Shown: in pieces, positions 31,888-39,362 of the stretch
Numbering within the stretch: position 1 is the first letter of the stretch
How the letters are laid out: every line of letters begins with the position of its first letter
Source: a virus
Length of the DNA: 63,150 bases
Virus record (IMG/VR): IMGVR_UViG_3300029910_000019
Location: 1-63,150 of that record
Direction: 5' to 3' (one strand)
Notes under the pieces: generated by a model
Seen by the model: the letters and a program-made list of their open reading frames with translations, nothing else
The model's database searches: none
Told to the model about the DNA's origin: nothing
Translations under genes and position numbers: made by a program

Positions 31888-32301
31888 TTACTTTTGGGCT
31901 TGACGTTTGGCCTGATACTCGTCTAACATGTACCGCCTATCCGCTGGCATTTCCCACCTGTTGAGGACGATAAACCCGAACTTGCCCATTCGATTGAGCG
32001 GCGGCTTATGCGTATGAATGAGATACGCCTCTGTCCACATCCTGGTTAGATCGTTCGGGATCTCGATACACGACACATGCGTCACTCCGTTGTCTATAAA
32101 TTCCTGCATTCGGTTGTGGTACAGCAGCCTGTGTCGCGGCTGGACCGATGTTCCAACATATAGCAGCCGGTTTGCCGCCCAAACTGTGTATACAGCGGGC
32201 CGTTTCGGAGCGGTACGGGCCGCCGCAAACCATTCATTCTCTTTGGGCGTGCCTGTCTTATATGGATAATTGGGTGGGAGCTGAAAATCGTCTGAATACA
32301 T
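31888..32301 (-). CDS. Small GIY-YIG nuclease-domain protein
   Basis: 137 residues. AVYTVWAANRLLYVGTSVQP is a GIY-YIG variant (VYT...YVG), with RHRLLYHNRM arginines and a TEAYLIHTHKPPLNR Glu-to-Asn segment as in UvrC/SLX-type domains. No DNA-binding repeats. Possibly a homing nuclease remnant or a regulatory nuclease; it lies at the divergence point. Confidence 0.75.
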   Translation of the reverse strand: MYSDDFQLPPNYPYKTGTPKENEWFAAARTAPKRPAVYTVWAANRLLYVGTSVQPRHRLLYHNRMQEFIDNGVTHVSCIEIPNDLTRMWTEAYLIHTHKPPLNRMGKFGFIVLNRWEMPADRRYMLDEYQAKRQAQK

Positions 32302-32341
32302 GCTCCCATTATATCACATGCAATTTATTTCAGAAAAACAC

Positions 32342-32370
32342 TTGACAATTTATTCGGTGGGGAATAATGT
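32342..32370 (+). promoter_or_regulatory. Early promoter TTGACA-N17-TAATGT
   Basis: A perfect -35 at 32342-32347, a 17-base spacer and -10 TAATGT at 32365-32370. It is the first rightward promoter after the divergence point and feeds the gene at 32408. Confidence 0.65.
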
Positions 32371-32407
32371 GAGTTTGTTGGTTCAAAGCAAACGGAGGAA
32401 ACACCCC

Positions 32408-32572
32408 ATGAAAGACGCACAACAGGCTTTCGAGGAAGCGATCGCAGCCGGTAGACTGTCACTCAACCCAGCCGCCACCAACTATGTCGGGCATTACATG
32501 TACATGGGCCCGAACGCAGCCGGAACACTCGACACGTTCAAACATCGTCTTACCCGGCAGTACATCGCCTAA
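32408..32572 (+). CDS. 54-residue early hypothetical protein
   Basis: ATG after CGGAGGAAAC. MKDAQQAFEEAIAAGRLSLN, then TFKHRLTRQYIA. Helical, no family. First gene of the rightward early operon. Confidence 0.55.
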   Translation: MKDAQQAFEEAIAAGRLSLNPAATNYVGHYMYMGPNAAGTLDTFKHRLTRQYIA

Positions 32573-32604
32573 CCGAAACGTCTTTACAACCTGGGAGGTA
32601 GAAA

Positions 32605-32778
32605 GTGCAAACCCTAAAGAAACTAACACTTACACACGTATTGCTCGCCGTCATTGCTGTGATGCTCGGCCTAACCTATCACCGGCTGTTTCTCATGGAT
32701 CAAGACATAGAGAACAACGTAGAGTTTTCACAACAGATTGCAACAGCGTTCGGCGCGCTTCCGAGCTCGGCGCGCTAG
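32605..32778 (+). CDS. 57-residue membrane peptide
   Basis: GTG start after GGGAGGTAGAAA. One hydrophobic helix (LTHVLLAVIAVMLGLTYH) and a polar tail. Early gene, unknown. Confidence 0.5.
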   Translation: MQTLKKLTLTHVLLAVIAVMLGLTYHRLFLMDQDIENNVEFSQQIATAFGALPSSAR

Positions 32779-32808
32779 TTCTCAGTTTGAGAATTCCAGA
32801 TAATGGAC
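32779..32808 (+). promoter_or_regulatory. Motif 2 and motif 1 side by side
   Basis: TTCTCAGTTTGAGAA (32779-32793) abuts an exact motif 1 (32794-32808), the same pairing as at 16.7 kb. It lies between the membrane-peptide gene and the next gene. Confidence 0.7.
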
Positions 32809-32847
32809 ATAACCGCGCGGCGCGTATCGTCGCAGAATGAGGAACTT

Positions 32848-33030
32848 ATGGAAGATCCAAGGGACGAAATTTACCGCGAAATGGCTCGGGAAGAGTACGG
32901 CTCCGACGAATGCGAGATAGATGATAACGCAGTGGTCAGCTACGGCGAGGATGGGGCGTTCGTCGCGGCTTGGGTTTGGGTTCGCTACCCCGAGAAAAGC
33001 GAAACAGAGGACGAAGACGAAGCCGCCTGA
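32848..33030 (+). CDS. Acidic early hypothetical protein
   Basis: 60 residues from the ATG at 32848 after GAGGAAC: EYGSDECEIDDNAVVSYGED, then AWVWVRYP. It may instead start at the motif-1 ATG (32803), adding 15 residues. A common small phage-protein pattern without assigned function. Confidence 0.55.
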   Translation: MEDPRDEIYREMAREEYGSDECEIDDNAVVSYGEDGAFVAAWVWVRYPEKSETEDEDEAA

Positions 33031-33084
33031 TGAGCCGGTGAGATCCCGGCGAAACGCTCGAACCTGGGCGTAGCGGTACGCAAC

Positions 33085-33113
33085 TTGACAACCTAACCCC
33101 TAGCCTGTAGTAT
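33085..33113 (+). promoter_or_regulatory. Promoter TTGACA-N17-TAGTAT
   Basis: Consensus -35 at 33085-33090, 17-base spacer, -10 TAGTAT at 33108-33113; the next gene starts at 33139. Confidence 0.7.
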
Positions 33114-33138
33114 GGTCTAAATCTGAAAGTGAGGCGCG

Positions 33139-33237
33139 ATGCCTAAGCTAACCCCAACTGAGCGCGGATACATGAAGACGGAGTTTATCGAGTTCGTTTG
33201 TCTTATGGCGCTCTTGATATTCATTCTTTGGATCTGA
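33139..33237 (+). CDS. 32-residue membrane peptide
   Basis: MPKLTPTERGYMKTEFIEF followed by a C-terminal hydrophobic helix (LMALLIFILWI). It is preceded by GAGGCG and a strong promoter. Small early membrane peptides often target host functions, but nothing specific is visible. Confidence 0.45.
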   Translation: MPKLTPTERGYMKTEFIEFVCLMALLIFILWI

Positions 33238-33330
33238 ACCGAGACCCGGCGGTATCCGGGTTAGCTCCCCTACAACCTGGCCGCCAAGTGGCGGGGAGCG
33301 GGCAACGGGTTTATCCCGGCTAATAGGTTG
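33238..33330 (+). other. Structured leader with three hairpins
   Basis: ACCCGG/CCGGGT, GCTCCCC/GGGGAGC and CGGG/TCCCG hairpins occur in the 109-base gap before the gene at 33347. This may be a structured leader RNA or attenuator. No riboswitch consensus was recognised. Confidence 0.35.
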
Positions 33331-33346
33331 AGAAAGAGAGGGTTAC

Positions 33347-33604
33347 ATGAGAAAATATCCTGAACACGAAAAACAAGCGAAGGTGCTCGACCAGAGTCAA
33401 ACAATTGGCTCGTTCCTAGATAACGGCGGTCTGGGTGATGGTGTAGTTTTAGCCAAATGGGACGAACGTCCGGGGAGGGATAATCTGTACCCCATCCACA
33501 TGGATATCAACAAAATACTCGCCGCTTATTTTGAGATCGACCTCAACAAGATCGAAAAGGAAAAGCAGCAGATGCTGAAAGATCTCCGAACGGCTGCCGC
33601 ATGA
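33347..33604 (+). CDS. Early hypothetical protein
   Basis: 85 residues: helical N-terminus (PEHEKQAKVLDQSQTIGSF), then HMDINKILAAYFEIDLNKIE, Lys-rich end. A widely met small-phage-protein style. Overlaps the next gene by ATGA. Confidence 0.6.
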   Translation: MRKYPEHEKQAKVLDQSQTIGSFLDNGGLGDGVVLAKWDERPGRDNLYPIHMDINKILAAYFEIDLNKIEKEKQQMLKDLRTAAA

Positions 33605-33777
33605 AACGCCATGATCTAATGCGCTACACCTACGGCGATATCTCTTACCTGGTAATAGTCCAGCGGGCAACGCTCGACGAGTTCGGGACTGTACTAGTCA
33701 AGCGGGATGACGACGGGCACTATTTCTTCGCCACGCCCGAACGGTTGGAGGCTGTAATTGCTGATCCCAGCGTTTAG
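33601..33777 (+). CDS. 58-residue early hypothetical protein
   Basis: MKRHDLMRYTYGDISYLVIV, beta-rich, ending EAVIADPSV. ATGA-coupled to the previous gene. Unknown. Confidence 0.55.
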   Translation: MKRHDLMRYTYGDISYLVIVQRATLDEFGTVLVKRDDDGHYFFATPERLEAVIADPSV

Positions 33778-33895
33778 CCGCTCCCCCAGCCGTTTACCAC
33801 CAAAGGCCGCGACCAGGTTTAGGGCCGCGATTCTACCCGCTGGACGCAAAACAGTAAGCCGCACGGCGCGAACGGATTGGACCTGTGTAGCCTGT

Positions 33896-33958
33896 ATGAA
33901 GGGTAAACACGGGTGCGTAAGTCGCAAATGTAACTGTGTCCGGTGTAATCTAGCTTGA
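33896..33958 (+). CDS. 20-residue Cys-rich peptide, tentative
   Basis: CVSRKCNCVRCNL: four cysteines in zinc-knuckle spacing after a short basic start. No strong ribosome site. Reported only because the surrounding ~230 bases (33778-34009) hold nothing else. Confidence 0.25.
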   Translation: MKGKHGCVSRKCNCVRCNLA

Positions 33959-33982
33959 CGGGCACGAAACCGCAGCGTAGTA

Positions 33983-33997
33983 TTCCATTATTTGGAA
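33983..33997 (+). promoter_or_regulatory. Motif 1 variant (TTATT centre)
   Basis: TTCCATTATTTGGAA with perfect arms, just upstream of the AGAGAGGG ribosome site of the next gene. Confidence 0.65.
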
Positions 33998-34009
33998 AGA
34001 GAGGGCCAA

Positions 34010-34228
34010 ATGACTAAGAAGGACGCCGTAGCAACAGCAGTCAAGCGAGTAGACGAGACTGGGTTTACCTTCCTCGTTTTGCGCCGAGGATATGGCTATC
34101 GAGCGCAAATCTCTTCCTACCCAGTTGCGCGAGGCTGGAAGATCGCCGAACAGATTGGTGTCGGCAACGTACAGAACTTCCGCGATGACCTACAGGAATT
34201 CAACCCGATTTGTGATGTCGTTTCTTAG
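34010..34228 (+). CDS. Early hypothetical protein
   Basis: 72 residues from the ATG after GAGAGGGCCAA: KRVDETGFTFLVLRRGYGYR, beta-rich, then a helix. No family. Confidence 0.55.
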   Translation: MTKKDAVATAVKRVDETGFTFLVLRRGYGYRAQISSYPVARGWKIAEQIGVGNVQNFRDDLQEFNPICDVVS

Positions 34229-34237
34229 GAGGAACCG

Positions 34238-34426
34238 ATGCCGAGATACAAAGTAGCTTTAGAAGTCGAGATCGAAGCCGAAAGCGCAGAGGCCGCGTTT
34301 GCTTACGTCCGGTCTTACGCCACGATCACAGACGAGTACGCGGCCCAACACGGTACGCAATCGCAGTTTGAGTTCTATGTGTTGCCGCCAGAAGAGCTGG
34401 CCGAGGGAGAATTGGTAATTCAGTAA
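34238..34426 (+). CDS. Acidic early hypothetical protein
   Basis: 62 residues, Glu/Ala-rich (VALEVEIEAESAEAAFAYVR); ferredoxin-like beta-alpha-beta pattern. AGGAGG before the ATG. Unknown. Confidence 0.55.
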   Translation: MPRYKVALEVEIEAESAEAAFAYVRSYATITDEYAAQHGTQSQFEFYVLPPEELAEGELVIQ

Positions 34427-34516
34427 CACGCCCGCCCGAGCGTATCGGGTAGTCCGCCACAAACCAGCCTCCACGCGGCGCGGACGGGTAAAGCTAATGG
34501 GCGAAAGGGAGTGTTT

Positions 34517-34753
34517 ATGCAATGCAAGATATGCAACACCAGGACGGAAGCGCCTTACGCTGTAGCGACGAGAGTCAACAGCAAGGAGCTTTCCATCAAA
34601 AGGTATAACCGCACGGCGCAGCCGGTCAAAGGCTCGGTGTTACTATGTGGCGTGCGTTGCTCGGGCTCGGCGCTTGAACGGTTCCTACAGTCGGGCTCTC
34701 TTGAAATGCCAAACCAGCAAGGGAGGATTCCAGATAATGGACGAACAATTTGA
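34517..34753 (+). CDS. Small CxxC protein ending through motif 1
   Basis: 78 residues: MQCKICNTRTEAPYAVATRV, later VLLCGVRCSGSALERF. Two CxxC-like pairs suggest zinc. Its last codons (RIPDNGRTI) are translated from motif 1 and overlap the next gene by 17 bases. Confidence 0.55.
   Translation: MQCKICNTRTEAPYAVATRVNSKELSIKRYNRTAQPVKGSVLLCGVRCSGSALERFLQSGSLEMPNQQGRIPDNGRTI
34728..34742 (+). promoter_or_regulatory. Motif 1, exact, carries the next start codon
   Basis: GGGAGG lies just upstream; the internal ATG (34737) starts the next gene. Confidence 0.8.
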
Positions 34754-34931
34754 CCCCGAGAAAGTAGATCGCTGGGAGCCCCAATGGGACTATGACTTCG
34801 CGGGCATGGGAATAGACCCCGATGGCGGTTTCGTAGCCGTAGAAGATTACGACAAACTCCTACAAGTCCACATCCAGACTCTAATCGACTTCAACGCCTG
34901 CACCCTAAAGCTCGCCGCAATGAAAGGATGA
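34737..34931 (+). CDS. Early hypothetical protein starting in motif 1
   Basis: 64 residues, MDEQFDPEKVDRWEPQWDYD, acidic, then helical (LLQVHIQTLIDFNACTLK). Similar C-terminal layout to the protein at 38736. Unknown. Confidence 0.55.
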   Translation: MDEQFDPEKVDRWEPQWDYDFAGMGIDPDGGFVAVEDYDKLLQVHIQTLIDFNACTLKLAAMKG

Positions 34932-34932
34932 C

Positions 34933-35166
34933 ATGACCGACCTAGCCGAACGCAGCACACGCAACCGCTTCGGGACCTCCGAGGTACTGTTCACCAAGGG
35001 CAAGAACCGGAAGATAATTGTCGAGGCCCGCCCGCGGTGTGCTATCATAAAGTTCTCAGGGTTACACGCAGAGTATGAGGTTCCGTGGAGCGCGATCGCG
35101 AGCCTGGCAGTAAAGGCAGACGTGGCGGCTAAGCGGGCGGCGAAGAAAGCGAAGGTGGCGGCGTGA
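34933..35166 (+). CDS. Basic early hypothetical protein
   Basis: 77 residues. A beta-rich core (EVLFTKGKNRKIIVEARPRC) with an Ala/Lys C-terminal tail (KADVAAKRAAKKAKVAA) that may bind nucleic acid. GTGA-coupled to the next gene. Confidence 0.55.
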   Translation: MTDLAERSTRNRFGTSEVLFTKGKNRKIIVEARPRCAIIKFSGLHAEYEVPWSAIASLAVKADVAAKRAAKKAKVAA

Positions 35167-35351
35167 TTGAAGTAACAACCAGCAAACAGTGGGCTTGGTG
35201 CAAAACCTGTGACGGCCTGATTGTGCGGGAGTCAGCAGATCGCATTTGGAGCCACGCCCGATCAAACAACCATTGCCACAATTTGGTCGTAGAGCCTTTC
35301 ATTTCAGCCACTGAGATAGAAATGGCTTCCTTGCTCCGAAATTCCAGATAA
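35163..35351 (+). CDS. Single C2H2-type zinc finger protein
   Basis: 62 residues: WCKTCDGLIVRE...HARSNNHCHN has CxxC followed by HxxxxxH spacing. It is likely a small zinc finger of unknown target. GTG start overlapping the previous stop. Confidence 0.55.
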   Translation: MIEVTTSKQWAWCKTCDGLIVRESADRIWSHARSNNHCHNLVVEPFISATEIEMASLLRNSR

Positions 35352-35356
35352 TGGAA
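35342..35356 (+). promoter_or_regulatory. Motif 1, exact copy at a convergent junction
   Basis: It lies over the end of the plus gene 35163-35351 and just before the stop of the minus gene at 35358. Confidence 0.8.
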
Positions 35357-35357
35357 A

Positions 35358-35543
35358 TCAACCCGCCGCAACAGCAGACTGAACCACAACACTAGGAAAT
35401 ATCACCAAGTTGGACTTCGGGGTCGCCTCTAACAAGGCGGCCCCTGTTGTTGCTACCCAGTCCTCGATGGCTTGCTCTATAATGGTTTCGACCGACAGTC
35501 CGGTCCGCACGGCGTAATCCTCGACAAGTTCTAGGTAGGTCAT
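35358..35543 (-). CDS. Small helical regulator candidate on minus strand
   Basis: 61 residues from the ATG at 35543: MTYLELVEDYAVRTGLSVET, IIEQAIEDWVATTG. A short strand followed by two helices resembles ribbon-helix-helix regulators, but no firm match can be made. It is the only minus-strand gene within the right arm. TTGCTA-N18-TATATT sits right before it, and GAGC-TATATT-GCTC makes a palindrome over the -10, as expected for self-control. Confidence 0.45.
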   Translation of the reverse strand: MTYLELVEDYAVRTGLSVETIIEQAIEDWVATTGAALLEATPKSNLVIFPSVVVQSAVAAG

Positions 35544-35698
35544 AGTGAGCAATATAGCTCATGCCCATCCGACATAGCAAGCATAAATCTGTGGAAATCA
35601 AATAATTCTGTAAAATTGTTTCCATTTCCGTACAACTGTGCCGCTATGCGGTGTATCATACAGACATCCGCCCTACTAGGGCATACAGGAGATTTACA

Positions 35699-36373
35699 AT
35701 GGCGAAGCAAGCAATCCACACACCAGACCTCGCCGAGCTGCAATCGTTAGAGGGCTGGGCCCAACTAGATCCAGATGAGCGAGAGACAATCGTAACCAAG
35801 GCTGAGGACTTGGCCCGAGCACTTCACCAGGAGGGCCAATCCAAACTCAGCATCGGCTCCCACTTGGTGGTGATCCGTGGTATACTCCACCCTAAGAAGA
35901 TGTGGACTGGGTTCCTCCGGAAGAGTTTCCACATGAGCGTGGCTACGGCGTTCCGGTATATCGCCGAGCATGAGACAGTTTCGAAGGCGCTGCCCGCCAA
36001 CGTGATGAGCATTGCCATGAGCCGCGGGTATAAGATCAAGCCCCAGGCGATCGCGAAGAACCCACCGCCCAAGACGACGGATACGAAAGAGATTGTCCAT
36101 TATCTGGACAAACTGGTCCGTATCCCAAAGTCGAAGGTGATCGTGGTCGAGGCGCTGGACACCGACCTGATGCTGAAGGAATGCCTGAACTTCTGCAAGA
36201 CTCGGTTCGCGCGCGTGCCAAGTGGCCGCGCGAAGACTAACTTCACCCGGGCGCTGCTGGGTATGCTGCTCACCACTTTTGGAATGTCAGACCAGACGCT
36301 TGCTCCCGTAGCCGTCCCCGCTTTCTTTGCGGCAAAGCGGGGACGCCCGCTTGGGTCGCGTAAGGCTGCCTGA
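35699..36373 (+). CDS. Hypothetical protein, DUF3102-like segment
   Basis: 224 residues from the ATG after AGGAGA. N-terminal acidic helices, then SIGSHLVVIRGILHPKKMWTG...FHMSVATAFRYIAEHE, which resembles DUF3102-type DNA-related proteins. The C-terminus RGRPLGSRK is AT-hook-like. A motif-1 exact copy (36096-36108) lies within the gene. It could be a partition or regulatory DNA-binding protein. Compare the protein at 62448. Confidence 0.5.
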   Translation: MAKQAIHTPDLAELQSLEGWAQLDPDERETIVTKAEDLARALHQEGQSKLSIGSHLVVIRGILHPKKMWTGFLRKSFHMSVATAFRYIAEHETVSKALPANVMSIAMSRGYKIKPQAIAKNPPPKTTDTKEIVHYLDKLVRIPKSKVIVVEALDTDLMLKECLNFCKTRFARVPSGRAKTNFTRALLGMLLTTFGMSDQTLAPVAVPAFFAAKRGRPLGSRKAA

Positions 36374-36402
36374 CTGAGGGGGCTGGGGTTCGCCTCAGCC
36401 CT

Positions 36403-36460
36403 TTCTCAATTTGAGAATTGTGGAAATAAGAGTTGACTTTTTGCGGGGCGGTGGTATTCT
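36403..36460 (+). promoter_or_regulatory. Motif 2 plus promoter TTGACT-N16-TATTCT
   Basis: TTCTCAATTTGAGAA (36403-36417) lies 15 bases before -35 TTGACT (36433-36438). The -10 TATTCT (36455-36460) is preceded by TGG. The gene starts eight bases after the -10, so the message is probably leaderless. Confidence 0.65.
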
Positions 36461-36467
36461 ATGAGGC

Positions 36468-36689
36468 ATGGGAGCCTTTGATCTCTACGGACAGTACTAC
36501 GAGAATGCCCGCGACGCTCACAACGCCGAAGATGCGCAGTGCGCAGCGATTGACGCTCAGGTTGCGGCGGAACGGGTGAACCAGTCAGAGTCGTATCTCT
36601 ACAGTTTGTTGGAAGGCCAGCACTGGGAGATTGTACAACTGACTGAGCGTGTTGCCGCCTTAGAAGCGAAACTATCGGAGACCAAATGA
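36468..36689 (+). CDS. Coiled-coil early protein
   Basis: 73 residues: MGAFDLYGQYYENARDAHNA, then a heptad helix (IVQLTERVAALEAKL). It lies just upstream of the integrase group. No ribosome site: see the leaderless promoter. Confidence 0.55.
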   Translation: MGAFDLYGQYYENARDAHNAEDAQCAAIDAQVAAERVNQSESYLYSLLEGQHWEIVQLTERVAALEAKLSETK

Positions 36690-36877
36690 GCCTATACAGC
36701 CAAGCACGGGCCTGTGGCGTCAACCCCGACGCGGATGCGGATCCAGAGGATTATGATCGGTACGCACATCACTATGTCTGCAACGCTTGCGCCGCAACCG
36801 AAGACTTTGCCCAGTATCGCGCCAACTATGTCTGCCCGTGGTGCGGCGAGGGAGTAATGGAGCTAGACACGCTATGA
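36686..36877 (+). CDS. Zinc-ribbon protein
   Basis: 63 residues with CNACAA and CPWCGEG, two CxxC pairs 24 residues apart, a rubredoxin-type ribbon. ATGA overlap on both sides. Unknown target. Confidence 0.6.
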   Translation: MSLYSQARACGVNPDADADPEDYDRYAHHYVCNACAATEDFAQYRANYVCPWCGEGVMELDTL

Positions 36878-37056
36878 CGCCCCGACAGAAAACCATGAAT
36901 GAGATTTGCGACATTCTCCACGAGCAGGTCAAGGCCGACGGCATGGGTATGGACCGAGAGAGGTTCATAAAACAGCACCGACGCTTGAACCACAAGTGGT
37001 TACTGGTTGCGCTAGAGAACTTGAAGAACCCGATCAAAGATGAGGTTTCCGGATAA
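36874..37056 (+). CDS. Short protein before integrase
   Basis: 60 residues: TMNEICDILHEQVKADGMGM, basic helical. Its stop TAA overlaps the integrase ATG inside a motif-1 variant. It could be an excisionase by position only; no HTH was proven. Confidence 0.45.
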   Translation: MTPRQKTMNEICDILHEQVKADGMGMDRERFIKQHRRLNHKWLLVALENLKNPIKDEVSG

Positions 37057-37061
37057 TGGAA
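37047..37061 (+). promoter_or_regulatory. Motif 1 variant (GGATA centre) at integrase start
   Basis: TTCCGGATAATGGAA; its ATG starts the integrase. The same variant starts the DNA polymerase gene (41922-41936). Confidence 0.75.
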
Positions 37062-38192
37062 AACGTCCTCAAGCGCGGCAACCAGTACCACTACTCAGCC
37101 ACAGTCGGCAACGGCAGAAGGCTCCGGGCCTCGCTCGGCACGTCATGTCCGAAGTCGGCCAAGCGCCTAGCCCACCGTATCGGTCTAGCCATAGCCTCGG
37201 GGCCGGACAGTGAGTTGTGGCCTACCTTACGCCTCACCCTGCCCACCCAGAGTTACCGCACCATAGCCACGGGTATGAGCGTAACCGCGCCGCCCGACTT
37301 GGCAGAGTTCGAATCCCTGTTCAAAGAGAAGCTGGACCGGCGGGAGAAGTTGGGCGAGATCACGGCCTCGACTCACAGTCTGTACGAGGCCGCCGCCGAC
37401 AGCTTTTTCAACTGGCTAATCGGCCAGAAGATCGGCCAGATCTCAGAGGTAACCCCCTCACTGGTAGAAAAGTACCAGGTCTGGCGCAAGGAAAGAGTGT
37501 CCGAGCGGCCCCAGTCTAAAAACGGGCGCTCCCTGCTGACGGACAACACGGTGCTGGCCGCTATCTTCGAACTCGCCCAGGAGGAAAGGCTGATCCAGAA
37601 GTCTCCGTTCAAAGGCCGATTCAGAGCGTACGGTGCGCCCAAGGGTGCTGAGCCGTTTACACCGGAGGAGATGGCAAAGCTGGAGGCTGCGACCACAGAC
37701 GGCGATCGCCTCGCATTCAAGATCTTCAAGTGGACAGGTATGCGTGGGTCAGATGTTGCTGATCTTACTTGGGCGGCGCTTGACCACATCGGCAGGACAC
37801 TGCGTTGGGAGACCCGGAAGCGCGGCGTTTGGGTTACCATCCCGATATCCGAAGCTCTTGCTGATCAGTTGGGTGCGCGTTGGTACAACTCAACTGTAGT
37901 AGTGGAGGACAAGGTGCTTTCTGGCATGACGCGCCCGAAGCTATACCGCATGATCAAAGAACTTGGCATCCGGGCTGGCGTGCCCAACTGTCATCCCCAC
38001 AGATTTCGTGACACTTTAGCCGTGACATTACTTGAGCGAGGTGCTACAATTTACGACGTAGCCAAAATGCTGGGCGACTCCGTTACGACCGTAGAGAAAC
38101 ACTATGCACCGTTTACCGGTCGATTGCAGGAACGGGTCCGCGGGATTTTAGATTCCAGCCGGGAGTTTATGGAATTCCGGACCACGGGATAG
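37056..38192 (+). CDS. Tyrosine integrase
   Basis: 378 residues. N-terminal core-binding helices; catalytic domain with Arg in TGMRGSDVADLTW, Lys in the beta-hairpin RWETRKRGVWV, HxxR in HPHRFRDTL, a Asp/Ser-type LGDSV in place of LGH, and Tyr in KHYAPFTG. It integrates phage DNA, showing a temperate life style. It starts in motif 1. No attP could be assigned: the 79 bases after the stop hold no clear arm-type repeats. Confidence 0.92.
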   Translation: MENVLKRGNQYHYSATVGNGRRLRASLGTSCPKSAKRLAHRIGLAIASGPDSELWPTLRLTLPTQSYRTIATGMSVTAPPDLAEFESLFKEKLDRREKLGEITASTHSLYEAAADSFFNWLIGQKIGQISEVTPSLVEKYQVWRKERVSERPQSKNGRSLLTDNTVLAAIFELAQEERLIQKSPFKGRFRAYGAPKGAEPFTPEEMAKLEAATTDGDRLAFKIFKWTGMRGSDVADLTWAALDHIGRTLRWETRKRGVWVTIPISEALADQLGARWYNSTVVVEDKVLSGMTRPKLYRMIKELGIRAGVPNCHPHRFRDTLAVTLLERGATIYDVAKMLGDSVTTVEKHYAPFTGRLQERVRGILDSSREFMEFRTTG

Positions 38193-38271
38193 TCGTACCT
38201 GCAATTTCTGTTGGAGCGCATCGACCGCCTCACCAGTAGCAAGCCCTGAGTAGCCCTTGGAGGAGAGAGAG

Positions 38272-38469
38272 ATGGCAAAGCAATACGTAGTTTCAGAGGA
38301 AGAGTTCATGTCTCTCATTGAGAGCCTAGAACTCCACGCCCTGCGTAAGAACAACTTCATCCGCGACGACATGGGCAAGCCGCCAACGTTTGAAGAGATT
38401 CATCGCACGTATCACTACGTGGTTGTTCGATGGGTTCAGGCTATGGGCTTCGGCGGAGTCAGAAGGTAG
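38272..38469 (+). CDS. Accessory small protein 1
   Basis: 65 residues: MAKQYVVSEEEFMSLIESLE. It follows a GAGTAGCCC...GAGAGAGAG leader that recurs before the next cassettes. No family. Confidence 0.5.
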   Translation: MAKQYVVSEEEFMSLIESLELHALRKNNFIRDDMGKPPTFEEIHRTYHYVVVRWVQAMGFGGVRR

Positions 38470-38511
38470 CAGGCTCTGAGTAGCCCCTTAGAAGAGAGGA
38501 AAGAGAGAGAG

Positions 38512-38712
38512 ATGAAAGATAAGCGACCGTTCGCGCCGAAGAGATTGTGGATTCTGATGCACAGAGTATGTGGTGGCACCCAATGGGCGGCGTCGATGGA
38601 CTATGCATTTCCTTGGACCACGAAAGCAGCAGCGATGAGGAAGATCAAGTCGCTCGGAGAAAAGGGAAAGAACTACAGGGCGTTCAGATTCGATTGCTCC
38701 ACTACTGAGTAG
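38512..38712 (+). CDS. Accessory small protein 2
   Basis: 66 residues: KRPFAPKRLWILMHRVCGGT, basic, Trp-rich. Same repeated leader. Unknown. Confidence 0.5.
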   Translation: MKDKRPFAPKRLWILMHRVCGGTQWAASMDYAFPWTTKAAAMRKIKSLGEKGKNYRAFRFDCSTTE

Positions 38713-38735
38713 CCCCAGAAGAGAGGAAGAGAGAT

Positions 38736-38942
38736 ATGGCGTTCAAGGTTTTTCACAGGCGCAAAAGCGCGAGCCGGGCCGCTTTCACCATCCGCCAAAT
38801 CATAAAGAATGTGGAGATTTGGCATCGCATGGAAGCCGGAAGATGTGTAGGAGATTTTGTGCCAAAGACCGACTATGACAAGTTGTTGGAAACATGCCGC
38901 AGTTTACTGGAAGTCAACGAAGCTTTACGCGACGCTGAGTAG
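38736..38942 (+). CDS. Accessory small protein 3
   Basis: 68 residues: basic start (FHRRKSASRAAFTIRQIIKN) and helical FVPKTDYDKLLETCRSLLEV, which resembles the end of the protein at 34737. Repeated leader. Confidence 0.5.
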   Translation: MAFKVFHRRKSASRAAFTIRQIIKNVEIWHRMEAGRCVGDFVPKTDYDKLLETCRSLLEVNEALRDAE

Positions 38943-38972
38943 CCCTTACCCCAGCACCAGAAGGAGAGAGAG

Positions 38973-39155
38973 ATGAAATATCCGAAGCGCAAAGTCCTGT
39001 CGATGAGATTCTATCGCGTCCGATGCAAGCTTGGTTACGGCTCAGTGATGATGCAGTTGGAGTGTGGTCACGCGCAGGGCAGGAAGCAGAGCGAGGCCAA
39101 GAATGTCGTCGCAGGAGTATCCACCGTCACATGCAAGCAATGTGACCCCCTGTAG
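38973..39155 (+). CDS. Accessory zinc-site protein 4
   Basis: 60 residues: MMQLECGHAQG...VTCKQCDPL gives a C-H...CxxC zinc set on a basic protein. Repeated leader before it. Confidence 0.5.
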   Translation: MKYPKRKVLSMRFYRVRCKLGYGSVMMQLECGHAQGRKQSEAKNVVAGVSTVTCKQCDPL

Positions 39156-39194
39156 CAAAGAACTGATGCGCTGCTGCGAAACGAGGAGATACCG

Positions 39195-39332
39195 ATGAGT
39201 CAGGAAGAAGGGATGAAACTGGCGTTCTGCTGCCGCTGTGGAATGCCGATGCTGCGCTCCGGTGACGAACCACTACACCACGTTAGGCTTCTACACGGAC
39301 TTTTGTGTTGGCTGAACTATTCAAGAGACTGA
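39195..39332 (+). CDS. Accessory Cys-rich protein 5
   Basis: 45 residues: MKLAFCCRCGMPMLRSGDEP then HHVRLLHGLLCW. Preceded by the ACTGATGCGCTGCTGCG...GAGGA leader that recurs before the next gene. Confidence 0.45.
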   Translation: MSQEEGMKLAFCCRCGMPMLRSGDEPLHHVRLLHGLLCWLNYSRD

Positions 39333-39362
39333 TGCGCTGCTGCGCTGAAATGAGGAAATGAA

